Origin: JBDTME01 sp964583795
Lineage (GTDB): Bacteria > Patescibacteriota > Microgenomatia > UBA1400 > PJMF01
Assembly: GCA_964583795.1 (NCBI GenBank)
Contig: CAZOWX010000012.1
Span: forward strand, 1 to 47,868
Length of the DNA: 47,868 bases
Direction: 5' to 3'
Shown here: positions 24,015 through 33,320 of the stretch, one piece after another
How the letters are laid out: each line of letters begins with the position of its first letter
How positions within the stretch are numbered: the stretch's first letter is position 1
Notes under the pieces: generated by a model
Seen by the model: the letters and a program-made list of their open reading frames with translations, nothing else
What the model was told of the DNA's origin: nothing
The model's database searches: none
Program-made: the position numbers and the translations under genes

Positions 24015-25595
24015 ATGAAGTTTGAAGCATTCCCTCCAATATTCCCCAGTGAAAATCAGCCCTCCTCCCCAGATCTGTTAGTCAAAATTTTCAAAAACCC
24101 AAGAGAATATTTTCTCACAGTGTACGAAAATCCTGATTTTGTACATGCGGCATTTAACTGGGGTTTAACGTTGTATGGGAATGGTAAAGAAAAAAATATT
24201 CATTCTGTTCCCTGTGTCTTTGTAGATCTAATGGACTTTATCAATCGACCATCAGGACGCAATCTCTCAAAAGACACGTTGACTGCAATGTCGGACACAC
24301 TTGCTATTCACCCAGAATATCTGTTTCTTGTTCCAAACCTTCCACTTACCCCTAGGCTACATGCTCAGCACTGGTCACTAGACTCTGTAGGTCAAACTTC
24401 AGTAGTAGCAGAAGATGATCTCTTATTTTCTATCAATCATTTAAAAAACCTCGGAGTTACGATCGACGACAGTGCATCTGAGAATGAGATTGTTGAGTCT
24501 TTGACTGTTCAATACAAAGATGAAATAAATCAGATTTTTCAGCTATTCGGTATCAGAGTGAATCATACATATGAGCACGCCTTAGCTATTACTGAAAAAA
24601 TTCGATTATTGCGTTCAGACACTTTGCTTGCTCGCGTTGGTTTTTTCATCTTAGCAACTGTGTATCAATATCTATATCAACTCATGCCTGATTGTCTCAG
24701 TATTGTAAAAAAAACAATTGCTAGAACATCCGTTACCATTAACAGTTTAGGTCTAATTATTGGAGACAAAGTTGGGAAAAATGAACGCCATAACCACGTC
24801 AGTCAACATGACAAAGGAGATTCAGTCAGCTTGAATTGGCCATTTAAAGTTTATGAAACATCGGTAAACTACGCAGTTCCACACGACTTTGATTACTATG
24901 TCATGGTGGGTATTCATGAGTATATGCATAGTGTCCTCAACTATTTAGCGAATTATCCACAATTACTATCGCCAGAACATTTACATCGTCGAGATGACAT
25001 CACAAAAGCTGAAATTGTACAAATGTTAGCTCCGTATCCACCAGCGTCATTATATTCCGCACTGGGTGAGTGTTTTTCGATGCAAGCAGAACAGGCATTT
25101 TATGATTATTACTCAACTATACAAATACCATCTGAAGCTAGTCATAACATCCAGAAAAGACGAATTGAAGACCAACAAAAACTGAACCAGTTCGTAGACA
25201 TCGTAGTTCCAACCGATGAAAACATTGCTCTTGTACAAAGAAATGCTCAAATTGAGTCGGAAACACAAGCTAGACAATATTTAGAAAATGCAACAAAAAG
25301 AAACAAAGGATTACGTTATCGAGAAGGTGAGTTGTTGAAAGTTGAATTATTCAAAACAAAGCACCTCGATCTGAATCAGATCCAACAAATAGTTGCTAGC
25401 ATACAAAATATTGTCAATCAAGTTGTTCAAACACGTTTACAGGAAGCAGGTGCCGAAAGTATAGACTCATTGAAAGATTTGTATATTCCTGCAACACAAC
25501 AAGTAGACATGAGGAAAATTGCAATCAGCTACGAACCAGACTCTTTATATCAAGAGATTTTTATAGCAATTCAGCATTCTAACATTCTTCAGTAA
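24015..25595 (+). CDS. putative HExxH zinc metalloprotease, otherwise unknown
   Basis: 526 aa with no signal peptide. The segment YVMVGIHEYMHSVLNYL contains HEYMH (residues 301-305), a canonical HExxH zinc motif in an amphipathic helix. A third ligand could be Glu352 or Glu359 in ALGECFSMQAEQAF, 47-54 residues on, as in gluzincins. The rest has no recognised domain. The C-terminal ~150 residues are Gln/Lys-rich helix (ESETQARQYLENATKRNKGL). A single HExxH can occur by chance, so the assignment is tentative. The start is supported by TATAAT 7 nt upstream. It lies between the His-rich ORF and hisS. Confidence 0.7.
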   Translation: MKFEAFPPIFPSENQPSSPDLLVKIFKNPREYFLTVYENPDFVHAAFNWGLTLYGNGKEKNIHSVPCVFVDLMDFINRPSGRNLSKDTLTAMSDTLAIHPEYLFLVPNLPLTPRLHAQHWSLDSVGQTSVVAEDDLLFSINHLKNLGVTIDDSASENEIVESLTVQYKDEINQIFQLFGIRVNHTYEHALAITEKIRLLRSDTLLARVGFFILATVYQYLYQLMPDCLSIVKKTIARTSVTINSLGLIIGDKVGKNERHNHVSQHDKGDSVSLNWPFKVYETSVNYAVPHDFDYYVMVGIHEYMHSVLNYLANYPQLLSPEHLHRRDDITKAEIVQMLAPYPPASLYSALGECFSMQAEQAFYDYYSTIQIPSEASHNIQKRRIEDQQKLNQFVDIVVPTDENIALVQRNAQIESETQARQYLENATKRNKGLRYREGELLKVELFKTKHLDLNQIQQIVASIQNIVNQVVQTRLQEAGAESIDSLKDLYIPATQQVDMRKIAISYEPDSLYQEIFIAIQHSNILQ

Positions 25596-25686
25596 AGCTC
25601 TTATAACTTGGACCTGTATCGCAGCACTTTCAACAACATTAAATGTTACAATCAAGTCTAGTAATCCTGATAACTAAGGACTCATT

Positions 25687-26922
25687 ATGCAAAACAACAA
25701 CTTACAACCACTCAAAGGTTTTCGCGACTTTCTACCAACAGAAAAACGCCGCCGTGACTTTGTGGCAAACGCTATCAAGCTTGCGTTCGAACGTTTCGGA
25801 TTTGAACCACTCGAAACCCCTACGCTCGAATACGCTTCACTTCTTTTAGGAAAATATGGCGACGAAGCTGACAAACTGGTCTACTCATTTACTGATCGCG
25901 GTGATCGACAAGTGGCGCTGCGCTATGACCAAACGGTGCCCACCGCCCGCGTTTTAGCACAGTATCGGAGTGAGTTGCCCAAATACTTTCGCCGCTATCA
26001 AATCCAAAACGTGTTTCGTGCTGACAAACCACAACAGCGCCGCTATCGCGAGTTTACCCAGTGTGATTGTGATATTTTTGACAGTACTTCTCCACTGGCT
26101 GACGCTGAGATTTTGGCCGTATTTGCGAGCGTGTACCAGGAACTCGGCTTTGGTGAGTTTGTGATTGAGGTCAATGATCGCGCCTCACTGATTGCAGCAA
26201 TTGAGCCATTTGCTACTGAAACGGTTAGTACGATGTCCATCATTCAAACAATTGATAAGTTGGACAAACAAACCGAGCAAGAAGTTATTACCGAACTGGT
26301 CACAAAAGGTTTAACACAAGATGCCGCTGCCGATGTTCTTAGTTCAATTGCGAAACAACAGCCATCGACGGCATTGCAAACAATTATTGATGACGCAATT
26401 GCTTTGGGAGTGCCAAAGGACTTGATCAAATTCAACCCTGCACTGGCTCGTGGCCTCGATTATTACACCGGTTTAATTTTTGAGGGAAAAGTCAACGGCT
26501 TTAGCGGTTCTGTTGGCGCCGGTGGTCGCTATGACAAACTGATTGAACAGCTCTCTGGTGTTTCGATCCCCGCTGTTGGCTTTGGCATCGGCTTTGATCG
26601 AACGGTTGAGGTGGCAAATGAGCTGAATTTACTCCCAGAAAACTTGAACACCACCAAAGTCTTAGTCACTCTATTTGATGAAACTACTCAGGCAGAGTCA
26701 CTTAAAATCGCAACTGCGTTGCGAAATAATAATGTCCCCACTGAAGTCTACCCAACTCTGGAAAAACTGGGCAAACAGTTCAAATATGCCGATCAAAAAG
26801 GCATTCCGTATGTCATTATCATCGGCTCAGATGAACGCTCCCTTGGGAAAGTGACCCTGAAAAACATGGCCACTGGCGAACAGCAGTTACTTGACCCCCT
26901 TGAAGTAAGTCAAAAAATTTGA
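25687..26922 (+). CDS. hisS: histidine--tRNA ligase
   Basis: 411 aa class II aminoacyl-tRNA synthetase that charges tRNA-His. Visible features are the N-terminal LKGFRDFLPTE; motif 2 around FRRYQIQNVFRADKPQ followed by RYREFTQCDCDIF; the HisA box LARGLDYYTGLIFE; motif 3 around PAVGFGIGFDRTVEV; and the C-terminal anticodon-binding domain (KVLVTLFDETTQAESLKIA to IPYVIIIGSDERSLGKVTLKNM). Length is normal. Leader: TTACAAT near 25650, AAGGA at 25676-25680, ATG at 25687. It stops 15 nt before the start of the next gene, whose promoter overlaps the hisS 3' end. Confidence 0.97.
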   Translation: MQNNNLQPLKGFRDFLPTEKRRRDFVANAIKLAFERFGFEPLETPTLEYASLLLGKYGDEADKLVYSFTDRGDRQVALRYDQTVPTARVLAQYRSELPKYFRRYQIQNVFRADKPQQRRYREFTQCDCDIFDSTSPLADAEILAVFASVYQELGFGEFVIEVNDRASLIAAIEPFATETVSTMSIIQTIDKLDKQTEQEVITELVTKGLTQDAAADVLSSIAKQQPSTALQTIIDDAIALGVPKDLIKFNPALARGLDYYTGLIFEGKVNGFSGSVGAGGRYDKLIEQLSGVSIPAVGFGIGFDRTVEVANELNLLPENLNTTKVLVTLFDETTQAESLKIATALRNNNVPTEVYPTLEKLGKQFKYADQKGIPYVIIIGSDERSLGKVTLKNMATGEQQLLDPLEVSQKI

Positions 26923-26928
26923 TATACT
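26900..26928 (+). promoter_or_regulatory. promoter TTGAAG-17-TATACT inside the hisS 3' end
   Basis: TTGAAG 26900-26905 and TATACT 26923-26928. The -10 lies directly after the hisS stop, and the ATG at 26938 is 9 nt further (leaderless). Confidence 0.6.
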
Positions 26929-26937
26929 ATGGGACAT

Positions 26938-28041
26938 ATGATAGTCGACTCTGAACATACTTACGCTTCTTCATTTGATGAACTTACTCTAATGGAAGTT
27001 CAAGGAGTCTTGCCTGCAGTTGATCCAGAAAAGAATGACTACCCTACCCAACCCATGTCCATGGCAGAGGCTCAGGCAATCACTAAACAAGTTGAACAAC
27101 AATCTGCTAAGCATGAGGAACTACGACAAGAAGACCTGAAGATGCAAGCACTCGCAAAAAAACTGACTGAACTTGGTTTCGACTCTTTTTTTCAAAACGC
27201 AATGGATGTGTATTACGCTGTTACCTCTCCTTTAGTTGATACTCTAAGCAGTAATGACAATACGACTATGGACTTCCCTGCATTGGGATATACTCGTTTG
27301 TTTAGTGAAACACCCATAAACGGATTGTCTACTACAACCTTTTCGGATTTTGCTTACAAAGCAGTTCTACTTACAATTCTTGTCAACAAAGTGTCACAAA
27401 TCGATACCAACGTCGTTAATTCTGCGAAACAAGAAACACTTACCTATTTGAAAAATCGTTTTCTTGGCTTAGCTCAGCAACTGATAAACCACTTTTCTGA
27501 TCTCCAAACGAAACCGGATAATTCAAGTAAACGTTTTTTTGATATGCAACTTTCGCAACTGTCAGAGACACTCCACCATAGTAAAATCCTATCCAAACGT
27601 AGCCGAATACTGGAAATTTTCCAACATATTGTCTCGATGGGAACTTTAATTCAGCTACAACATCAAATTGCATCTGAATTTACAGAAGCACAAACCCCAC
27701 AAAACCCGATCACTCTGTCGGTTAACTCAAGCACAGGTAATCCTGCAACAGTCAGAGCCTACAACATGGATTCAGAGGCCTATACACCCTCACAACTAGC
27801 ATCTTCGCTTTTGACAGAAGTAAACGCACTACAACAGCAAGTAATAAAAGGTCAAGAGTTCCCTCCGATCTTGCGCTTTGGTCTCATAACCCGAAAAAAA
27901 ACACTCATGGGCCTATCACAAACTCGATACTTCCATGATTGCCAAGTTCATCTTCACCAGATTCGAAACAATATAAATAATAACGTAACTTCAGGATCAG
28001 TGGTAAAAATGGTACAAGTGGCTCCCCCTGTTAACATTTAG
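26938..28041 (+). CDS. hypothetical helical protein with N-terminal QGVLPAVD motif
   Basis: 367 aa. An ATG at 26929 directly abuts the -10, so the ATG at 26938 is preferred. The protein is soluble, helical and Gln-rich (AQAITKQVEQQSAKHEELRQE), with no recognised domain. Near the N-terminus it reads EVQGVLPAVDPE; the next gene has AQGFLPPVDQN at the same place, followed in both by an acidic/Met-Ala stretch (SMAEAQ / TMAEVE). The two therefore share an N-terminal module, perhaps a docking or targeting tag, on otherwise different bodies. Function unknown. Confidence 0.7.
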   Translation: MIVDSEHTYASSFDELTLMEVQGVLPAVDPEKNDYPTQPMSMAEAQAITKQVEQQSAKHEELRQEDLKMQALAKKLTELGFDSFFQNAMDVYYAVTSPLVDTLSSNDNTTMDFPALGYTRLFSETPINGLSTTTFSDFAYKAVLLTILVNKVSQIDTNVVNSAKQETLTYLKNRFLGLAQQLINHFSDLQTKPDNSSKRFFDMQLSQLSETLHHSKILSKRSRILEIFQHIVSMGTLIQLQHQIASEFTEAQTPQNPITLSVNSSTGNPATVRAYNMDSEAYTPSQLASSLLTEVNALQQQVIKGQEFPPILRFGLITRKKTLMGLSQTRYFHDCQVHLHQIRNNINNNVTSGSVVKMVQVAPPVNI

Positions 28042-28112
28042 CAACAAACCATTTTTTTCGTTATCGTAGACGCTAGATCGAGAAAATTATAACTTTCACT
28101 TACCAAAGAACA

Positions 28113-28670
28113 ATGATAAGCCCTGAAGTTCTCTCATTCGAGCGCGATGCAATTGCACAAGCACAGGGCTTTCTGCCACCCGTCGATCAAAATCTAGATT
28201 ACTCTTCCGAAATCCAAACCATGGCTGAAGTTGAATTGGCAGAATTAAAAAAGTGGGGGCTTGAACAAGATTTCAAAGAGACCACTTCACTTGTGGTGCA
28301 GCTGAGACAGCAATTTCTACAAAACATTGCTGGAAGTTTCTCACTTCAAGATACTATGGATGAGCTGAAAAATCAGCTGCTGGAACTAGCAAGTTCGACA
28401 CAATCAGGGAGAACAGTAAAAAAAGAAGCATGGCAAACCATTCGCTGTTGGTTAAGAAATCAAGTGAGTATTATAAGTTTAAGTATGATTGCACAAAAAC
28501 AACTCACCGGGACAGAACCAGAAATTCAAGAGCACTTAAAACAACAAAACGCTTTTTTCAAAATTGATCTTCCTGAAAAATTATCCGTACTGCCCAATAT
28601 AAGGGCTCTTACAAAAACTCTTCGCGCCATTCAATTATCGCGCTTGCCTGCTATCTCTCAAGCAGCCTAA
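28113..28670 (+). CDS. hypothetical protein with N-terminal QGFLPPVD motif
   Basis: 185 aa. It starts MISPEVLSFERDAIAQAQGFLPPVDQN, sharing the xQGxLPxVD motif and the following TMAEVELAELKKWG with the preceding gene's N-terminus. The rest is helical (ETTSLVVQLRQQFLQNIAG, KKEAWQTIRCWLRNQVSII). There is no TM segment or known domain. TATAAC at 28090-28095 is a likely -10, giving a short leader. The gene may be a shortened, diverged relative of its neighbour. Function unknown. Confidence 0.7.
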   Translation: MISPEVLSFERDAIAQAQGFLPPVDQNLDYSSEIQTMAEVELAELKKWGLEQDFKETTSLVVQLRQQFLQNIAGSFSLQDTMDELKNQLLELASSTQSGRTVKKEAWQTIRCWLRNQVSIISLSMIAQKQLTGTEPEIQEHLKQQNAFFKIDLPEKLSVLPNIRALTKTLRAIQLSRLPAISQAA

Positions 28671-28829
28671 GCCCATCTAACTGCTTAAATATCCGCTCTA
28701 CTACTCTACTTGGGCAACAAAACAACTCAAACACATAACAACCCAACAACTCCCCTTCAACTGACAACTGACAACTAAAAAATACGCTATACTTAATACT
28801 TGCTACTTTATACTTACGACTTGTCTCCC

Positions 28830-29765
28830 ATGCCCCACAAGCCTTCCCTCTCCCGCCGCACTGCTGTCATCCTGATGCTCATCAACACTATCTCTTGGGG
28901 TGCAGCACTGCCCATCGTCAAACCAGCCCTTCAGTACTTCACTCCATACCAATTCCTGCTCTATCGCTTCATCTTTGCGGCTATTTTCTCGTTTCCAGTA
29001 CTGCTCTACTACCTGCCCAAGATTAAGCATCTATGGAAGCGGCTTGGCATCATTGTCGCGCTTGAATTTATTGGTACCACACTAGCACTCGGACTTCTCT
29101 ACGCAGGTCTTCGCTACACCACCAGCGCTCAAGCCAGTCTAATCGCTACTACCACCCCCATTTTCATCATTTTAGGTGGAATTTTCTTTTTAAAAGAAAA
29201 AGAAGATGGTCATGAATGGCTGGGATTATTTTTCGCGGTGATCGGGACCATTTTACTCACCATCGAACCACTTTTGTTTGGGAAAGCGGGTATTGGAGGT
29301 TTTAGTGTGGTAGGAAATATGTTGATCTTTGGCCAAAACCTCGCTACGGCTGCTTATTTTTTACTCGCCAAAAAATTCTATGCTGGTATCCCCAAATTAT
29401 TCATCAGCAGTGTCAGCTACTATGTTGGCATCTTTAGTTTTTTAATTATCGACCTGTTTACCAAACACGGGGCTTCTGCTGGACTCAATCAACCCATGTG
29501 GCAGCAACTCTCACATCCTTCTGCCCTGCTCGCGGTGATCTACATGGCCACCTTTGGTTCAATCATCGGCTTAACTGCCTATATCAAGGGACAAGAAGGT
29601 ATGGAAGCATCCGAAGCGAGCGTGTTTACCTATCTGCAACCGCTTGTCTTTATTCCTCTCTCAGTGCTCTGGCTCCACGAATCGCTATCACTCTTTACTT
29701 TACTGGCGATCGGCACCATTGGAGCTGGGGTGTGGATCAGTGAGTACAGAACGAAGAAGGCCTAA
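28830..29765 (+). CDS. EamA/DMT-superfamily transporter
   Basis: 311 aa with ten hydrophobic helices in two five-helix EamA repeats. Recognisable segments are LMLINTISWGAALPIVKPAL, QFLLYRFIFAAIFSFPVLLY, ALGLLYAGLRYTTSAQASLIATTTPIFIILGGIFFLKE (first repeat end) and TAYIKGQEGMEASEASVFTYLQPLVFIPLSVLWLHESL (second). DMT-family members export metabolites or amino acids, and the substrate cannot be read from sequence. The ATG at 28830 is chosen because the frame upstream overlaps a repeat tract and TATACT boxes (28788-28793 and 28809-28814). The 3' end overlaps the convergent HD gene by 66 bp. Confidence 0.9.
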   Translation: MPHKPSLSRRTAVILMLINTISWGAALPIVKPALQYFTPYQFLLYRFIFAAIFSFPVLLYYLPKIKHLWKRLGIIVALEFIGTTLALGLLYAGLRYTTSAQASLIATTTPIFIILGGIFFLKEKEDGHEWLGLFFAVIGTILLTIEPLLFGKAGIGGFSVVGNMLIFGQNLATAAYFLLAKKFYAGIPKLFISSVSYYVGIFSFLIIDLFTKHGASAGLNQPMWQQLSHPSALLAVIYMATFGSIIGLTAYIKGQEGMEASEASVFTYLQPLVFIPLSVLWLHESLSLFTLLAIGTIGAGVWISEYRTKKA

Positions 29766-30578
29766 CTGCAAAACCCTCTCATATACGTCTGGTCGTATTG
29801 CTTGTAATATGTTATCGAGATCTTTGACAAAATTTGAGTAGGTCGGAATACTTAAAATATCAGCTGCTGCTAAAACATACCATAGCAATACCCCATTCTG
29901 CCCATACAATCGATTACTAGCCTCTACCCAAGGCATCCAACCTACTCCGATTCCTTCAGAAAGATGATGATTTACAATGGCAAAAAAAACATCAAAAATT
30001 TGCCCTGAACTAAGATCGCTACATCTTTGCGATAGATAGTCCCATCCTGCCATAGCAGAGATTCCGCTGTGAAATCGTGCGGGGGGAAGCACCGCTCCAA
30101 AAATTTTTCCTACGTCATGCCAAATTGCAGTCCACCGAACAGCTCGTACCGTTTGAACATCAAGGCCATCCGTTCTTAGTTGTCGCAACACCTCAATTGT
30201 GTGCGCAAAAGGCGTTGTCCCTTTATGAGCAGTTGAAACCGTAATATTAGGATCATCCAGTTGTTGAAACAACCAAGTAGAGCGTAGTATTTTTTCTATT
30301 TCTGGTATTCTTTCGACGAAATCAGCATCACTTAAATCTTCGTCAATAATCGACTTCACCCCTTCAAGCATTTGAAAATCTTCATCCCTTTTCTCCCAGT
30401 AAAGCTCACCGGTCAGATAGCGATTAGTTTTAACTTCAAAGTCTGGGAAGTTTCCTAAGTTACCTTCACCATCATCATTCTTACCGGCTACATAACCTAA
30501 ACACTCAGCGACAACTGGAAAAACACCCTTATCACCGTTTACAGGGACAATAAGCATTGATTCACTAGGGTTTCCCAT
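29700..30578 (-). CDS. HD-domain phosphohydrolase-like protein
   Basis: 292 aa from the ATG at 30578 (TATAAT 9 nt upstream; the longer frame starts inside the promoter). The HD pattern is PFAHTIEVLRQLR (His126), IWHDVGKIFG (His154-Asp155), ARFHSG (His170), VNHHLSEG (His204-His205) and a late Asp in LAAADIL, i.e. the full H...HD...H...HH...D set of metal-dependent phosphohydrolases. An N-terminal ~100 residues have no recognised fold. The location beside a deoxynucleoside kinase and other nucleotide genes suggests nucleotide or RNA turnover, by inference only. The last ~20 codons overlap the convergent EamA gene. Confidence 0.78.
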   Translation of the reverse strand: MGNPSESMLIVPVNGDKGVFPVVAECLGYVAGKNDDGEGNLGNFPDFEVKTNRYLTGELYWEKRDEDFQMLEGVKSIIDEDLSDADFVERIPEIEKILRSTWLFQQLDDPNITVSTAHKGTTPFAHTIEVLRQLRTDGLDVQTVRAVRWTAIWHDVGKIFGAVLPPARFHSGISAMAGWDYLSQRCSDLSSGQIFDVFFAIVNHHLSEGIGVGWMPWVEASNRLYGQNGVLLWYVLAAADILSIPTYSNFVKDLDNILQAIRPDVYERVLQLGLLRSVLTDPHPSSNGADRQ

Positions 30579-30587
30579 AAGAGTCGC

Positions 30588-30593
30588 ATTATA
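30588..30593 (-). promoter_or_regulatory. -10 element TATAAT, leaderless spacing
   Basis: TATAAT on the minus strand, 9 nt before the ATG at 30578. Confidence 0.55.
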
Positions 30594-30645
30594 CCGCAAA
30601 AAAAGATTGATGAATTAGATTGATTGTTAAACACTGAAGAGGCTT

Positions 30646-30676
30646 GTCATCCTTGCGAAAGCGAGGACCTGACTCT
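30646..30676 (+). repeat. short palindromic element, GCGAAAGC type
   Basis: GTC, stem ATCCTTGC / GCGAGGA(C) with GAAA loop, then CTGACTCT. It differs by one base from the two copies that bracket the GIY-YIG gene (47394-47424, 47755-47785). Confidence 0.8.
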
Positions 30677-30762
30677 AAAAGTGGTTAGCAGTCAAACCAT
30701 TACTTTCTCAATGTCAACTGGCTTCTGTGCAACTTGAAATAGACTGTTAACTGTTTCACTGT

Positions 30763-31407
30763 CTACTGTTTTACTATTAACTGTTCCACCATTCCTACCA
30801 ACCGCGCCCGATCATCCTCATTCCCCTCAAAATCTGCCACATCACGTTCCCGAACTCTCATCACTTTTATTCCTTGTTTTTCTAGCTTTTGCATCAGCTC
30901 TATGAGACTGCTCTCAATCTGGGCTAAGTAATCTCTCGTGTAATACTGCAGTTCATACGCTCGCGCTCTTTTTTGTAATCGCTTCATCAGAGTATCTAGC
31001 GAGTACTCCAAGTACACCACTTGGGTTTGTTGGATAAAATCAGTGGCAAAATGATCAAACAGCTCCTCGTACAGTCCCCACTCTGCACTGATCCACTTGC
31101 CGGTCAGAACGTGTGAGTGGCTATACACAAAGCTCATCAATAATCCGCTGTCTACCAGCGTTAATTGGTCTGTTTTGCCCAGTTTGGCATGTTCATCCAT
31201 CAATGATGCTCTGGCTTTAGTCATCCATAGTTCATTGGTAAATGACCAACGCTGTATGTCATTGAGATACTGTTCCCGAAACGGATTTCTTGTTTGAAAT
31301 AAGTCATCGGCAGCGATCATCTGGGCATTGAGTGCTTTGGCTAAAATCGGCATGGCCGTGGTTTTTCCAGAAGCGACGTTGCCGATGATGGTGAGGAATT
31401 GGGGCAT
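30763..31407 (-). CDS. deoxynucleoside kinase
   Basis: 214 aa P-loop kinase phosphorylating deoxynucleosides in salvage. P-loop GNVASGKTT (9-17); the segment QRWSFTNELWMTKARASL; DSGLLMSFVYSHS in the position of the family's 'eRs...' motif; VVYLEYSLDTLMKRLQKRARAYE with the Arg-rich lid. This is the dGK/dAK-type family, but base specificity cannot be read. It lies 5 nt downstream of the HD-like gene 31413-32939, so the two are probably co-transcribed. The last codons and the stop (EQLIVKQ) come from an 'actgttttactattaactg' repeat. Confidence 0.88.
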   Translation of the reverse strand: MPQFLTIIGNVASGKTTAMPILAKALNAQMIAADDLFQTRNPFREQYLNDIQRWSFTNELWMTKARASLMDEHAKLGKTDQLTLVDSGLLMSFVYSHSHVLTGKWISAEWGLYEELFDHFATDFIQQTQVVYLEYSLDTLMKRLQKRARAYELQYYTRDYLAQIESSLIELMQKLEKQGIKVMRVRERDVADFEGNEDDRARLVGMVEQLIVKQ

Positions 31408-31412
31408 AGGGG

Positions 31413-32939
31413 TTAGTGCCGTAATCCATGATCTGGCATAAGCAGTAATAAATCTCTTTGAACTTCACCAACAGCATCCTCAAAAGCAATGACCGGTCGA
31501 TCTGTTCGCTCAACCACCATACTTCCGTCTTCAATTTGATATCTTTCTTGAATTTGAACAAGAATCAGATTGATCAGCTGAGTTATTCGTAGCAAATCTT
31601 CTCGGTTAAGTGTTTTATGGATATTATGCTGCTCTAACGCTTTTCGGACAGTAGGATTATTTACAATCCCGTTCATATTTCGGGCTAGCTTTTTAAGGTG
31701 TCTGGCTCTCTGTTCAAGACTGCCACCAATCACCTGTGCCTCAAAACTGGTGAGATCAAAAGAGAGGTAATTTCTAAGTAATTCAAAAGCAATACGCGTA
31801 AAGTCACTTGGAGCACTTGGTCCCTCCCCCAAAATAGCATGTACTCGAAGTTCAAGCTCAGGCGTTAACTCTCCGGCCTCAACTTCATGCATCACTCTGG
31901 TAATTCTATCTGCATAATCCCTCAATACATCAGATGGTGATCGAGCAATTTTCGCAGTGGTTTCATCAAGCGATATTTGGAGATACTCAAGTGCATTCTG
32001 CTTAGTCAATCCAATATAAAATTCTCTATTGACTTTTGTTTTTAGCGTACGATAATTGGCATCTTTTGGTGGATATAGCGATTCAATTTTGTCTGCCATT
32101 GCAAAACGAAGTGCCCAATACACTAGCGTGTCCATTTCAGCTGCATCTAGGGGCTCTTGATCTTTAACCTCATTTAACCTTCTTTCCAAGAATTCTCGAG
32201 TAATAAATGGTTGTTCCGGATCTGAAACAGGGAAAAAATCTAAAATATCCAAGGGGATGTGTTTCCCTCCTTTGTGTTTTGCTGCAATTCCATCTGTCAG
32301 GTCCTTGATCATTTTGGCAACCGGAGGTAATGTCTGATTTGGTGAAATCAACTCAGGGTCTGAGTGAAAATACGACATGTATGCCGCTGCCTGAATTTCC
32401 TTTGGGTCATAACCAAATTGCTGAGTAAGTTTTGGAGCAATCAGTAACAAATACAATGCAGCTAACTCTCCATGAAATTGTTTGCTATCAGCAAAACCCT
32501 CCGAAATAAGATGTTGTTCAACAATGTCATGCATTCGCTCCGCAAGAACCAAAGCTCCCACCATTTCTGAAAATCCTTCTTGTTTTGTTCTATCAGTAAA
32601 AAAATCTGGTGAAGAAAAGAGGCTTTGTTCTAAGTTGTCTTTCACGTTTCGGATGTGCCACCAACCATGATGTTCACAATCTTCGATCGATCGAATAAGT
32701 TTTCTGCTACAAACTGTGTTTAACACTAAAAGAGCCGTGTCTTCCTCAAATTTCAGTCTTTTACGCCAAACTTCGAGGTTAATAGACTCAATCGTTGTCT
32801 CAACTTCTGGTTGATGACTCATTCCTTGTCCACGTTGGAGTGCTACCAGTAGCATGAAAAGATCAGGTTCTATGGCACCCTCGGCAGTCGCTGCTTCTAC
32901 AGTGCCTAAACGAAAATCATATCCAGTAGCTAGTACCAT
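31413..32939 (-). CDS. HD-like metal-dependent phosphohydrolase candidate
   Basis: 508 aa. The region 84-200 shows an HD-like order: GWWHIRNV (His95), ERMHDIVEQ (His137-Asp138), HGELAALYLLL (His156) and SYFHSD (His192). These would bind metal ions as in HD phosphohydrolases. The remainder is helical with no recognised domain (a segment FAMADKIESLYPPKDANYRTLKTKVNR resembles the helical part of RelA/SpoT or dGTPase-like proteins only in shape). GAGGGG precedes the ATG at 32939, and TATAAT at 33131-33136 gives a leader of about 185 nt. It is co-directional with, and 5 nt from, the deoxynucleoside kinase. Specific substrate unknown. Confidence 0.7.
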   Translation of the reverse strand: MVLATGYDFRLGTVEAATAEGAIEPDLFMLLVALQRGQGMSHQPEVETTIESINLEVWRKRLKFEEDTALLVLNTVCSRKLIRSIEDCEHHGWWHIRNVKDNLEQSLFSSPDFFTDRTKQEGFSEMVGALVLAERMHDIVEQHLISEGFADSKQFHGELAALYLLLIAPKLTQQFGYDPKEIQAAAYMSYFHSDPELISPNQTLPPVAKMIKDLTDGIAAKHKGGKHIPLDILDFFPVSDPEQPFITREFLERRLNEVKDQEPLDAAEMDTLVYWALRFAMADKIESLYPPKDANYRTLKTKVNREFYIGLTKQNALEYLQISLDETTAKIARSPSDVLRDYADRITRVMHEVEAGELTPELELRVHAILGEGPSAPSDFTRIAFELLRNYLSFDLTSFEAQVIGGSLEQRARHLKKLARNMNGIVNNPTVRKALEQHNIHKTLNREDLLRITQLINLILVQIQERYQIEDGSMVVERTDRPVIAFEDAVGEVQRDLLLLMPDHGLRH

Positions 32940-33030
32940 ATTCCCCTCAGTAAATCACCATCTAAGAACAAAAAAGACACCCTTCTCGCTTTGCGCTCGC
33001 TTGGTTTTCCCCTCCCGACGACTATTTGCC

Positions 33031-33070
33031 GTCATCCTGTCTGCCCAGGGTAGATCAGGATCTGGAGTTC
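33031..33070 (+). repeat. palindromic element, degenerate
   Basis: GTCATCCTGTCTGCCC...GATCAGGATCTGGAGTTC: the usual ends with a diverged core. It lies in the leader between the TATAAT at 33131 and the HD-like gene (antisense orientation). Confidence 0.65.
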
Positions 33071-33209
33071 GGTTTCTTGGGAGCGAAAGCGCCTTTTGGG
33101 TGCCCTCGCAACTGTTTTTGATGTTTTGTAATTATATCAAAGGATATGGAGTGGAGTCAACTATATCATGGTGAAACCAAAAAACTATTGCCTTCCAACT
33201 AGGTAAGCA

Positions 33210-33320
33210 ATGACAACTAAAGAATCAAAACTGAATCGCCACCAAGACCAAACTCATTTCGACGGTAATTTGCCGTACAAGAACTCTATTGAGACAGTCT
33301 TACAAGAGAACCATGTTTGA
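33210..33320 (+). CDS. possible small protein, 36 aa
   Basis: MTTKESKLNRHQDQTHF... ending in VLQENHV. AGGTAAG lies just upstream of the ATG. It is polar and may be spurious. The last 35 bp overlap the convergent gene 33286-33750. Confidence 0.2.
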   Translation: MTTKESKLNRHQDQTHFDGNLPYKNSIETVLQENHV

